From CAZBGQ01 sp964491515 (lineage in GTDB: Bacteria > Patescibacteriota > Gracilibacteria > UBA1369 > UBA12473): a DNA stretch of 33,291 bases. Positions 15,884 to 23,600 of the stretch are shown in pieces; position 1 is the stretch's first letter, and the number at the start of each line of letters is the position of its first letter. The position numbers and the translations under genes were made by a program. The notes under the pieces are model-generated. The model was not told the origin of the DNA. It did not search any database and saw nothing but the letters and a program-made list of their open reading frames with translations. Where the stretch lies: NCBI GenBank assembly GCA_964491515.1, contig CAZBGQ010000021.1, positions 1 through 33,291 on the forward strand, written 5' to 3'.

Positions 15884-17074
15884 ATGGAGCAAAAACCTAT
15901 TATTTATGATCAGCCTGGACAACTCTCTCGATTGGCGGTGTTTAAGCAGCAGCAGTATGAGCAAACGTTAAAGATTGAGGCGGGGTTTTCTGTGCAATCG
16001 TCGCGTAATGGAACGGTGTGGGATAGGGTTCAATTGGAACAGAGAGTTCTTGGAAAACGTATTCAGGAACAGATGGGAATGGATAAGAAAGGAGAATGTG
16101 GCGACCCATTGAGTACAAAAAAGTCGACTCGTATGCGGGTTTATAGTGAGCGATTGATGGCGAATTATCAGACTCGATTTTATGATGTAAATGACCTGGA
16201 GTCTATTGAAAGTCGTTATCTTGATTGTGTATTGGGCAATATGGGATGCATGGATTTTACCGCTGATTTTTCTGTTTGTGGTTCTGATATTCATACAGAT
16301 TTCCCGTATGTTGAATTGGAGCGATTTTTTGATCGGCAGCAGAAAAGAGGAAGGGCTCTGCCAGAAGCAATGGTCACTGAACGGCAATTGATGCAAGAGA
16401 GAATCAATTGTTTGCATTTGTTATTGGAGCGTCGAGATCAATTGATGCGTATGATGGGATTGGTGGGACAGAGTCTTGCACGGCGGACGCAATTTGATAA
16501 ATTGTGTCGTAGTTCACATATAGATTTATGGGAAATGTTGGATGCGGATTTAGGGAAGGATATCTGGGTGGAGATGATTCAGGTGATGGAGGAGTGGCAG
16601 ACGAACCGGCGAATTGGAATTGCACTGACGGAAGCGCGTTGGAATGTTTTATTGGAAGAGATTGGGGAGAGTGAGGTTGCTGGTAAGGTTGAAGAATCGG
16701 TTGGAAATCATTGTGTGGAAAATGTGATTCTTGATGCGGAGAATTTGGCGGATCGAGATCCTCGGATGCTTAGTGGACAGATTTTTCAGGTTTCATCTCA
16801 GCCAGGTGGTCCCCCTGTGGATTTCCCGTATCGATTTGTTCCTAATAAATGGGCGTTAAAGCGTTTTTTATTGAAAGGTGTGAAAGCTCATCCAGAAATA
16901 AAGCTTAAAGGAAGGTGGCCTCAAGTGATGACTCGTTTTCGTAGATTTGTAGAAGCACGTTTAGGGAGTCCTCAAGGAGGCTGTTACGTGGAGGGGACGG
17001 GCCCGGAGGGAGGGGTGAGTCTTGAGGTTGATGGTTATTCGGGAGGTGAGTTGGAAATGGCGATGGAGGGGTGA
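15884..17074 (+). CDS. Unknown protein (396 aa), paralogue of the N-terminal part of the preceding gene
   Basis: No known family is recognised and no membrane segment or signal peptide is visible. It matches the non-methyltransferase part of the gene before it: GSDIHTDFPYVELERFFD (133-150), a helix with ERRDQLMRMMGL (182-193), and PVDFPYRFVPNKWALKRFLLKGV, then a closing helix VMTRFRRFVEARLG. It has no methyltransferase domain and instead ends in a Gly/Glu-rich tail. The two genes are separated by only 3 bp once the upstream frameshift is allowed for, so they are surely co-transcribed. The N-terminal 100 residues are rich in Gln and Arg. Function unknown; tandem duplication followed by fusion or loss of the methyltransferase is the simplest history. 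Confidence 0.8.
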   Translation: MEQKPIIYDQPGQLSRLAVFKQQQYEQTLKIEAGFSVQSSRNGTVWDRVQLEQRVLGKRIQEQMGMDKKGECGDPLSTKKSTRMRVYSERLMANYQTRFYDVNDLESIESRYLDCVLGNMGCMDFTADFSVCGSDIHTDFPYVELERFFDRQQKRGRALPEAMVTERQLMQERINCLHLLLERRDQLMRMMGLVGQSLARRTQFDKLCRSSHIDLWEMLDADLGKDIWVEMIQVMEEWQTNRRIGIALTEARWNVLLEEIGESEVAGKVEESVGNHCVENVILDAENLADRDPRMLSGQIFQVSSQPGGPPVDFPYRFVPNKWALKRFLLKGVKAHPEIKLKGRWPQVMTRFRRFVEARLGSPQGGCYVEGTGPEGGVSLEVDGYSGGELEMAMEG

Positions 17075-17103
17075 TTGACATGCCTTGCTATATGGCTTAT
17101 ACA
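17075..17103 (+). promoter_or_regulatory. Probable promoter of the 278-aa orphan gene
   Basis: TTGACA (17075-17080) begins right at the stop of the preceding gene. A 17-bp spacer is followed by TATACA (17098-17103), and the ATG lies at 17132. The spacer contains TTGCTATATGG, resembling the block in the promoters at 10336 and 14102. Confidence 0.55.
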
Positions 17104-17131
17104 TTTTATGTAATAATTTAAAGAGAAATAT

Positions 17132-17968
17132 ATGGTTGATTTCTATGACTTTTATGATCATTTGCCTTCTGAACCTGACTATGAGGCTCCAAATCGGGGT
17201 GAGTGGAAAGCTGAGGAAGAGGCGTTAGCGTTACGATTAGCAGTGGAGGCTGAAATTTATCCGGGGGATGAGGTGTCATTGGGGATTGAAGGTTTAAGCG
17301 ATCGATTTTATAGAGTTATGGCTGTTAATTTTGGTCTGGCTAACCCTGTTGTGTCTTCGTCTCTTCCTGTTCCTGTAAGTGAAGTTGCCCAGCCACGACA
17401 AGATCTCTATCTTGAGGGGCCGTTGCATTGTGCGAGCTATTCTGTAACCGGTCAGCGGCAACATTTCCATCCGAAGTTTTTTGGTAGAGAAGCTGATCTT
17501 GATGAGGTGATTACGATGGAGTTTCCTTTGATGGACCACGGTATAGTTGCTCGTACTGATGTTAATAAAGTGCTTAGAGGCTCGCGTTCTCAAATATCTT
17601 TGAGGCATTTGAGAATGGCCTGGCATGCGGGGAAAAGGGATCTTATTGGAAGAGGACCTGCCGTAGATGGGGTATACGGGATGGGAGAATTTGATCATGA
17701 TGGTCGTCCTCGTTCTGGGGCGGATAGTAGACGATTCGAGCAAGATTATGCACGTGAAGTAGAGAGGGATCGACGTTGGGATGAGGCGGTTGATTTGAGT
17801 GCGCATCTACGTCGTAGCGCTTGGGATCAATTTGTGTACGACATTGAAGGGGATCCGCGTATGGCCGGGTTCCTAGAAGGGCCAAAGCTTTCGGAGCCAG
17901 TTCCTGTTGATCATTTATTGGCAGCTAGCTTGAGCTCAAGTAGGCTCATCGAGGGGCCACAAGAATAA
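17132..17968 (+). CDS. Hypothetical protein (278 aa)
   Basis: I do not recognise a family. The N-terminus is rich in Asp and Tyr (VDFYDFYDHLPSEPDYE), followed by an acidic helix (EWKAEEEALALRLAVEAE). A middle part (about 95-175) has several His residues (QRQHFHPKFF, HLRMAWHAGKRD). A strongly charged C-terminal half (ADSRRFEQDYAREVERDRRWDEAVD) looks helical. No signal peptide or transmembrane segment is seen. It has its own promoter and ends 28 bp from the convergent S-layer gene with no clear terminator between. Its neighbours are also orphans; no function can be assigned. Confidence 0.7.
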   Translation: MVDFYDFYDHLPSEPDYEAPNRGEWKAEEEALALRLAVEAEIYPGDEVSLGIEGLSDRFYRVMAVNFGLANPVVSSSLPVPVSEVAQPRQDLYLEGPLHCASYSVTGQRQHFHPKFFGREADLDEVITMEFPLMDHGIVARTDVNKVLRGSRSQISLRHLRMAWHAGKRDLIGRGPAVDGVYGMGEFDHDGRPRSGADSRRFEQDYAREVERDRRWDEAVDLSAHLRRSAWDQFVYDIEGDPRMAGFLEGPKLSEPVPVDHLLAASLSSSRLIEGPQE

Positions 17969-17996
17969 AGACATGTCCCTCTGAGGTGAGTGGTGG

Positions 17997-19241
17997 TTAC
18001 AGCTGTCCCATCAACTCCACAATTACCTTCGCAACTTGAGCGCGTGTCATGTCGTCGCCGGGGCCGAATTCGCCATTGCCGTAGCCGCTAACAATCTCTA
18101 GGTCGTAGGCGGTGTAAATGTAAGGAGCGAACCATGCAGATTCGCTTACATCGTCGAAGTTGGCCTCGTCGATTTCGGTGGTGTCGATTTCGGCGGCGGT
18201 GAGTAATATTTTCATGGCTTCAGCTCTATTGATGGTGTTTCCAGGGCCGAAAGTCCCATCTGAATATCCGTCCACAATGTTCATGGTGTTAGCTGCTTCA
18301 ATGTAAGGAGCGAACCAAGCATTTACATCCACGTCAGAGAAAGAGCTTTCAGTGATTGAGTCGGCAACTTCATAGCCAAATGCATTGACTACCATTTTGA
18401 CAAATTCAGCTCGGGTGACAGCATTGTCCGGGCGGAAGGTTCCGTCGTCATAGCCGTTAACGGCTCCTGAAGTGACTAAGTCGATGATGTAGTTTTCTGC
18501 CCAGTGTCCGCTGATATCACTGAGTGCTACAACGGTGATGGTGGGTCCGTCGGAAGTCTCTTCATCTGTCGTTGTGTCTTCTTCAGTTTCATCTATTGGG
18601 GTGGTGGATTCTTCGTTAATTGTTACTTTTACGCCGGGACTTACGTTGCCGGCAGCGTCCTTGGCTGTGAATGTGAAATTGTTGGTTGTGTTTTGTTCTA
18701 GGTTCATGAAAATTTGCCAGGTGCCGTCAGAGCGGACTAAGGTACTTCCGCTTTTAGTTCCTGAAATTTTGATGGTGGTATCTGCCTCTGCGGTTCCAAT
18801 AAATAAATAGGTTCCGGCATCGATCGTTTCGGGGGTGGTATATACATTGGGGGCTGATGGGGCGGTTCGGTCTCCTCCTCCTTGTGCTTCGGCGGCGGCT
18901 GCAGCTACGGTGCTTTCTTCTATTACTACTTCGATTTGAGAACTTGCTCCGGTTCCATCGTCGGCTTTGACGGAGTAGATGTTGACGGTTTCTTGGACAA
19001 GCGAGACTTCGAGCTCAAAATAGCCGGCATCGTCGGCATAGAGAGGGGGGATTTGATAGCTACCGCCTGTAATAATGATTTTATCTCCAGCGTTTGCGTG
19101 ACCGCTGATGAGGGCTTTGGTGGCGTTTACCGGGGAGGTGATTGGGTCGAGAGTGGGGGCGTCAGTTGCAAATGCAAGTGGAATCCAGAAGGCCATTGCC
19201 AATAGAGCACTTATTGAAAAAAGAGCGAGGTGCTTTTTCAT
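17997..19241 (-). CDS. Secreted S-layer-homology (SLH) domain protein with Ig-like domains
   Basis: An extracellular protein probably bound to the cell wall or S-layer. A Sec signal peptide (1-25, KKH then a hydrophobic core, AFA cleavage site) is followed by two bacterial Ig-like domains (about 27-107 and 126-210; the second has DRTAPSAPNVYTTPETI and FTFTAKDAAGNVSPG). A Thr/Glu-rich linker follows, then three SLH repeats starting near 240, 301 and 362. Each repeat carries the W(A/F)..YI core and a G(Y)xDGTFxPxxxxTRAE-type turn. The gene ends at the third repeat. It lies 42 bp downstream of carA on the same strand, so it could be read through from carA, although the functions are unrelated. 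The 414-aa length is modest for an SLH protein. Confidence 0.93.
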   Translation of the reverse strand: MKKHLALFSISALLAMAFWIPLAFATDAPTLDPITSPVNATKALISGHANAGDKIIITGGSYQIPPLYADDAGYFELEVSLVQETVNIYSVKADDGTGASSQIEVVIEESTVAAAAAEAQGGGDRTAPSAPNVYTTPETIDAGTYLFIGTAEADTTIKISGTKSGSTLVRSDGTWQIFMNLEQNTTNNFTFTAKDAAGNVSPGVKVTINEESTTPIDETEEDTTTDEETSDGPTITVVALSDISGHWAENYIIDLVTSGAVNGYDDGTFRPDNAVTRAEFVKMVVNAFGYEVADSITESSFSDVDVNAWFAPYIEAANTMNIVDGYSDGTFGPGNTINRAEAMKILLTAAEIDTTEIDEANFDDVSESAWFAPYIYTAYDLEIVSGYGNGEFGPGDDMTRAQVAKVIVELMGQL

Positions 19242-19282
19242 GGGAGGGAGGGGTTATTAGCTGGTAGTAAAACAGGATTAGT

Positions 19283-20374
19283 TTACAGTTCCCTTACAAA
19301 TTTGTCGAAAAGATAGTTAGTGTCTGTGGGACCTGGTGTTGACTCCGGATGAAACTGAACTGCGTAAAAGGGGAGAGTATTGTGTTTGATCCCTTCAACC
19401 GTTCCGTCGTTGGCGTTTTCGAACCAAACTTTCCAGTCTTTGTCTAAAGATTTTGGGTCAACGGCGTAGCCATGATTCTGAGATGTGATGACGCAGCGAC
19501 CGGTCTCTAGGTCGATGCAGGGTTGGTTTTGTGACCGATGACCAAATTTCATTTTAAAGGTTTTTCCTCCTGCTGCGCGTCCCATTATTTGAGAACCAAG
19601 GCAGATGCCAAAGGTCGGTTTTTTTCGTTTAAATCCTTCTTTCATGATGGCGACGGTTTCGTCCATGACGGCTGGATCTCCAGGTCCGTTTGAGAAAAAG
19701 ACGCCGTCAAAATCAATTCCCATATCCCAAATATTATAATTCCAGGGAACTCGTGTGACAGTGATGCCGCGTTTTAAAAAGCTGCGTATGATGTTGAGTT
19801 TCATGCCGCAGTCGATAATGGCAATGTGTGGGCTGTCTTTGGGGCCCTCAAAAGTTTGTGGTTCAGTGATACTGACTTCAGCTACTAGATTTCTTTTATT
19901 GGGATCGTCAAATGGAATTTTTTTGTTTGGATCTGTTGTGATGATCCCAAGGGTGGAACCTTTGTCTCGAAGTTTTTGTGTGAGGGCTCGGGTATCAATG
20001 CCAGTGATTCCGGGGATGCCTTTTTTCTTCATCCATTCTCCTAATGATTGTTTGGCTTGCCAGTGGCTGTGGTTGTCTGAATATTCAGTGACAATGATTC
20101 CTTTTAAGTGAATGTCATCACTTTCGAACATTGTTTCGATGTTGTGTTCATCTTTTTCGGATTCAGGAACACCGTAATTCCCAATTAATGGGTAGGTTAA
20201 TACGAGGATTTGGTCTTTGTAAGATGGATCGGTGAAACTTTCGGGATATCCGACCATTCCTGTATTAAAAACCACTTCTCCAGAGGCATCCGTGTGTGCT
20301 CCAAACGATTGTCCTGTGAGCTGGGTGCCGTCTTTTAATGTGAGAGTGAGTGTTTGTGGGTCCGAGGAGTTCAT
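19283..20374 (-). CDS. carA: Carbamoyl-phosphate synthase small (glutaminase) subunit
   Basis: Releases ammonia from glutamine for the large subunit, the first step of pyrimidine and arginine synthesis. The 363-aa length is usual. The N-terminal domain shows GEVVFNTGMVGYPESFTDPSY and ITGIDTRALTQKLRDKG. The C-terminal class I glutamine amidotransferase has the nucleophile C258 (FGICLGSQ), the QNHGYAVD segment and the H342/E344 pair in QFHPES. It is divergent from pyrB across a 203-bp regulatory gap. A TAAAAT box ends 7 nt before the ATG, suggesting a leaderless transcript. The large subunit carB is not in the window. Confidence 0.97.
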   Translation of the reverse strand: MNSSDPQTLTLTLKDGTQLTGQSFGAHTDASGEVVFNTGMVGYPESFTDPSYKDQILVLTYPLIGNYGVPESEKDEHNIETMFESDDIHLKGIIVTEYSDNHSHWQAKQSLGEWMKKKGIPGITGIDTRALTQKLRDKGSTLGIITTDPNKKIPFDDPNKRNLVAEVSITEPQTFEGPKDSPHIAIIDCGMKLNIIRSFLKRGITVTRVPWNYNIWDMGIDFDGVFFSNGPGDPAVMDETVAIMKEGFKRKKPTFGICLGSQIMGRAAGGKTFKMKFGHRSQNQPCIDLETGRCVITSQNHGYAVDPKSLDKDWKVWFENANDGTVEGIKHNTLPFYAVQFHPESTPGPTDTNYLFDKFVREL

Positions 20375-20577
20375 TGCCGGTATTTTAGCGCGTGGGAGGG
20401 AAAAGGCAAGCTATGATTTAAAACTGACCCAGGGGGAAGATGATTTTATTGAATTAGATTGAGGGGTTAAGGTTTTTTCTTTATACTAGTGGTGATAAAT
20501 CTGAGCATTGGCTTGACACTTTATAGATTATTGTTTATATTATATCAAAGAGGCTTTCCTCGGAATGAATTCTCATC
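20375..20577. promoter_or_regulatory. Divergent carA/pyrB control region
   Basis: The 203-bp gap holds promoters both ways. For carA (minus), TAAAAT (20382-20387) lies 7 nt upstream of the ATG, with a TTGCCT 16 bp further up. For pyrB (plus) there is a strong pair at 20513-20541. CAGATTTA on the minus strand (20496-20503) matches half of the palindrome at the pyrD start, so a shared regulator is possible. A short GAGG-CTTT-CCTC hairpin lies in the pyrB leader (20550-20561). Confidence 0.55.
20513..20541 (+). promoter_or_regulatory. Strong sigma70-type promoter of pyrB-pyrC-TSUP
   Basis: Consensus TTGACA (20513-20518), exactly 17 bp, then TATATT (20536-20541). Predicted start near 20548, giving a 30-nt leader before the pyrB ATG. 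Confidence 0.75.
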
Positions 20578-21561
20578 ATGAATAACGTCACTGAAACATT
20601 TAAAAAGATCCGCGCCAACAGGGATCTTTCGGTTTTTGATGTTTTGTCGATTGATGATCTTTCGGATGAGGACATTCAACTTATACTTGAGTTGGCGGGA
20701 GCATTTGAAGAAGTTGGAACAGAAAAATTGGATTTTTTGAAAGGAGTTTCTATCATCAATGCTTTTTATGAAAATTCTACTCGTACTCGAAGTAGTTTTG
20801 AGTTTGCGGGCAAGCATCTTGGCGCGGATACGATTAATTTAACGGGAGGTGCTTCTTCTGTGAAAAAAGGAGAGAGTCTCTTGGACACAACTCAAACATT
20901 GTCTGCGTTGCAAGCCCAGGTTTTAGTGATGAGGTCAGAATATTCGGGGCTTCAATATTTTGTGGCTAAGCATGTGCCTTCTGTGATTGTGAATGCGGGG
21001 GATGGATGGCATGAACATCCTTCTCAAGGGTTGTTGGATGCTAAGACTATGTTGGATCATCATGGAAGTATGAAAGGAAAAGTGTTAACTATTGTTGGGG
21101 ATATTCGTCATTCAAGGGTGTTCGGCTCCATGTGGAGATTGATGTCACGACTTGGCGCGACGATTCGTGTGGCGGCACCGTTGACTTTTGCTCTTGAAGG
21201 GACTGATGAGTTGAATATTCAATTTTATACTGACCTTGAAGAGGCTTTGCCAGGAACGGATGTACTCTATGCATTGCGTGTTCAGGAAGAACGTGGGGCA
21301 GGAGGTTTTGTCCCAAGTTTGAGAGAGTATTCTAAAACTTTTGGAATAAATTCTAGGCGTTTCGATATGATCAATGATGATGGAATTTTGATGCATGCGG
21401 GTCCTGTTATCCGAGATATTGATGTGCATTCAAATTTAGTGACGCATCCCCGAAGTAAAATTCATCAACAAGTGGCCAATGGTCTGTTGGTGCGGAAAGC
21501 GCTTCTTTGGCTGGTCGGGAATCGGTTGGATGGCAAGAAAAAATCTTATATTCCCCTCTAA
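20578..21561 (+). CDS. pyrB: Aspartate carbamoyltransferase catalytic subunit
   Basis: Joins carbamoyl phosphate and aspartate to give N-carbamoyl-aspartate. The 327-aa length is normal. The carbamoyl-phosphate site STRTR is at 67-71 (ENSTRTRSSFE). The second-chain loop residues SVKKGES are at 94-100. HPSQ at 147-150 replaces the more common HPTQ. VGDIRHSRVFGSM is the usual aspartate-domain landmark, and RVQEER is near residue 238. No regulatory pyrI gene is present, so it probably acts as an unregulated trimer or through pyrC association. It is followed by pyrC after 15 bp. Confidence 0.97.
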   Translation: MNNVTETFKKIRANRDLSVFDVLSIDDLSDEDIQLILELAGAFEEVGTEKLDFLKGVSIINAFYENSTRTRSSFEFAGKHLGADTINLTGGASSVKKGESLLDTTQTLSALQAQVLVMRSEYSGLQYFVAKHVPSVIVNAGDGWHEHPSQGLLDAKTMLDHHGSMKGKVLTIVGDIRHSRVFGSMWRLMSRLGATIRVAAPLTFALEGTDELNIQFYTDLEEALPGTDVLYALRVQEERGAGGFVPSLREYSKTFGINSRRFDMINDDGILMHAGPVIRDIDVHSNLVTHPRSKIHQQVANGLLVRKALLWLVGNRLDGKKKSYIPL

Positions 21562-21576
21562 ATTATTTGAATTTTT

Positions 21577-22872
21577 ATGAAAACAATACTTTTAAGAGCC
21601 GGTCATGTGGTTGATCCATCTCAAAAGATAGATGGTGTTATGGATGTTCTTTTGAGGGACGGTAAAATCGCTGAACTTGCCCCTATGATTGATCCTTCTC
21701 AAGCGGATGAGGTGATTGATGTTTCCGGTAAATTGGTAACTCCTGGTTTGGTGGATATTCATGTTCATTTACGTGAGCCAGGGCGAGAGGATAAGGAAAC
21801 GATTGAAACAGGATTGAGAGCGGCATTAAACGGAGGCGTGACGTCGGTGGTTTCTATGCCAAACACCACACCGATTACGGATTCTCAGAGTATGGTTGAA
21901 TTTCAAGTAAAGCGTGCACGTGAGTTGAAATTGGCTAATTTGTATCCAGCGGGAGCGATCACTAAGGGAGAATCAGGTGAGGAATTGGCGCATATTTGGG
22001 AAATGAAACAGTCTGGTATTGTTGCGATTTCTGATGATGGGCATGATGTTCAAGATGAAGGATTGATGCGTCGGGCAATGGAGTATTGCAAAACGTATGA
22101 TTTGGTCATGGTTACTCATTGTGAGGTCACAGATTTATCACTCAAAGGTGCGATGCACGAAGGGCTTATTTCTACTCGGATGGGGCTTCCTGGTATCCCG
22201 ACAGCGGCGGAAGATATTGCAGTAATGAGAGTCCTACTTTTGGCTGAATTAACAGGGGTCCGTTTGCATGTTGCGCATCTTTCGAGTGCGCAAAGTGTGG
22301 AATTTGTTCGTCAGTTTCAGGCTAAAGGATTGCCTATTACGGCTGAGGTGTTGCCTCAACATTTTTCATTCACGGATGAGAAATGTGAAGGTTATAACAC
22401 TAATGCGAAAATGTACCCACCGCTTCGGAGTGAAAATCATCGTCAGGCGTTGATTGAAGGTTTGAAAGATGGCACAATTTCGGTGATTTCTACTGATCAT
22501 GCTCCTCATACTAAATTTGAAAAATTGCAGCCCTTTTTAGATGCGATTCGTGGTTCTGTTGGATTGGAAACAAGTTTTGCGGCCGGGTATACTCATTTGG
22601 TTAAACCTGGACATTTAACATTGAGTGAGCTGATTGCTTGTATGAGTGTCAATGCTTCAGAAGTTGTGGGGATTGAGAAAGGCGGTCTTGAGGTTGGGGC
22701 GGATGCGGATGTCTCGGTGTTTGATTTGGACGCTGAGTGGACGGCTTCGATTGATGAAATGGAAACGAAAGGAGGGAATAGTGTGTTTGATGGTGAGACT
22801 CTCAATGGAGCGGTTGTTCATGTGTTTGTTTCGGGCGAGCAGAGAGTGAAAGATGGTAACGTTTCAGTATGA
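21577..22872 (+). CDS. pyrC: Dihydroorotase (type I)
   Basis: Cyclises carbamoyl-aspartate to dihydroorotate. The 431-aa amidohydrolase has the zinc motif DIHVHLREPG (H62, H64), followed by EDKETIETGLRAALNGGVTSVVSMPNT (in segments) and the distal STDHAPHT with the conserved Asp/His pair. The length and the HLREPG form fit the type I class that often partners PyrB. The stop codon overlaps the start of the next gene (ATGA), giving translational coupling to a membrane permease. Secure. Confidence 0.97.
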   Translation: MKTILLRAGHVVDPSQKIDGVMDVLLRDGKIAELAPMIDPSQADEVIDVSGKLVTPGLVDIHVHLREPGREDKETIETGLRAALNGGVTSVVSMPNTTPITDSQSMVEFQVKRARELKLANLYPAGAITKGESGEELAHIWEMKQSGIVAISDDGHDVQDEGLMRRAMEYCKTYDLVMVTHCEVTDLSLKGAMHEGLISTRMGLPGIPTAAEDIAVMRVLLLAELTGVRLHVAHLSSAQSVEFVRQFQAKGLPITAEVLPQHFSFTDEKCEGYNTNAKMYPPLRSENHRQALIEGLKDGTISVISTDHAPHTKFEKLQPFLDAIRGSVGLETSFAAGYTHLVKPGHLTLSELIACMSVNASEVVGIEKGGLEVGADADVSVFDLDAEWTASIDEMETKGGNSVFDGETLNGAVVHVFVSGEQRVKDGNVSV

Positions 22873-23600
22873 TAGAACTATTGTGGCTTTTTTTCTTGGC
22901 GATTCCCATAGGTGCATGGGCGGTTTTTTTAGGGGCTTCTATGTTTTTGTCATTGCCGCTTTTCCAAGTGCTTTTTCCTCAGATGAGTTTGGCGTTTTGG
23001 ATTGCGAACATTAAAGTTGGGAGTTTGTTTCGAAACGGGGTGGCAGTGTTTGCGGCTCGTGAAAAATTGGACGTAAAGAAGGCTATGATTGTCACTGTTC
23101 CTGTGGTGATTGGGTCAATTGTCGGGGCTCAGTTTGCTGTGTCTTTTCCTCAGATTTTTGTCATTCCGATTATTGTGGTTGCGATTCTCTTGACTGAATT
23201 TTCTGCTACGTTTCAGCGTTTCATGACAGGTAGAGTCTTTTTGATAGCTGCTTTTTTGGTGGGAGTGTATGGCGGAATTTTTGGGGCAGGTGTGAGTCTT
23301 TTTATTTGGGCGTTACTTAAGTCAAAAACAGTGAAAGATTTTGATTTGGCCAATGTTCGAACAGACGGACTTTTTATTGAAGGTCTTTTGACGTTGTCTG
23401 CAGTTTTGGTTTTTTTCTTTAATGGTCAAATTAATTGGCCGGTTGCGTTAGTCTGGTCTGCCGGATCGATGATTGGTGGGTTTTTCGGTGGGAAAATAAT
23501 CAAGGTTAGTGGTAAATGGGAAAGCTCAACGCAAGTTTGGCTTTTGCGTCTTTCGTTTGTAGTGGCACTCGGTGTGTCGGTTGTAAAGGTGTTGAGTTAA
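22869..23600 (+). CDS. TSUP (TauE/SafE) family membrane permease
   Basis: The 243-aa protein is mostly hydrophobic, with about seven or eight predicted helices in two halves. Each half includes a glycine-rich turn (VVIGSIVGAQFA; WSAGSMIGGFFGGKII) of the type seen in TauE/SafE (DUF81) permeases, which move sulfonates, sulfite and other small anions. The start overlaps the pyrC stop by 4 nt, so it is part of the pyrB-pyrC operon; a role in moving an organic acid such as orotate or dihydroorotate is possible but only inferred from position. Its stop overlaps the stop of the convergent M20 gene (shared TTAA). Confidence 0.85.
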   Translation: MIELLWLFFLAIPIGAWAVFLGASMFLSLPLFQVLFPQMSLAFWIANIKVGSLFRNGVAVFAAREKLDVKKAMIVTVPVVIGSIVGAQFAVSFPQIFVIPIIVVAILLTEFSATFQRFMTGRVFLIAAFLVGVYGGIFGAGVSLFIWALLKSKTVKDFDLANVRTDGLFIEGLLTLSAVLVFFFNGQINWPVALVWSAGSMIGGFFGGKIIKVSGKWESSTQVWLLRLSFVVALGVSVVKVLS

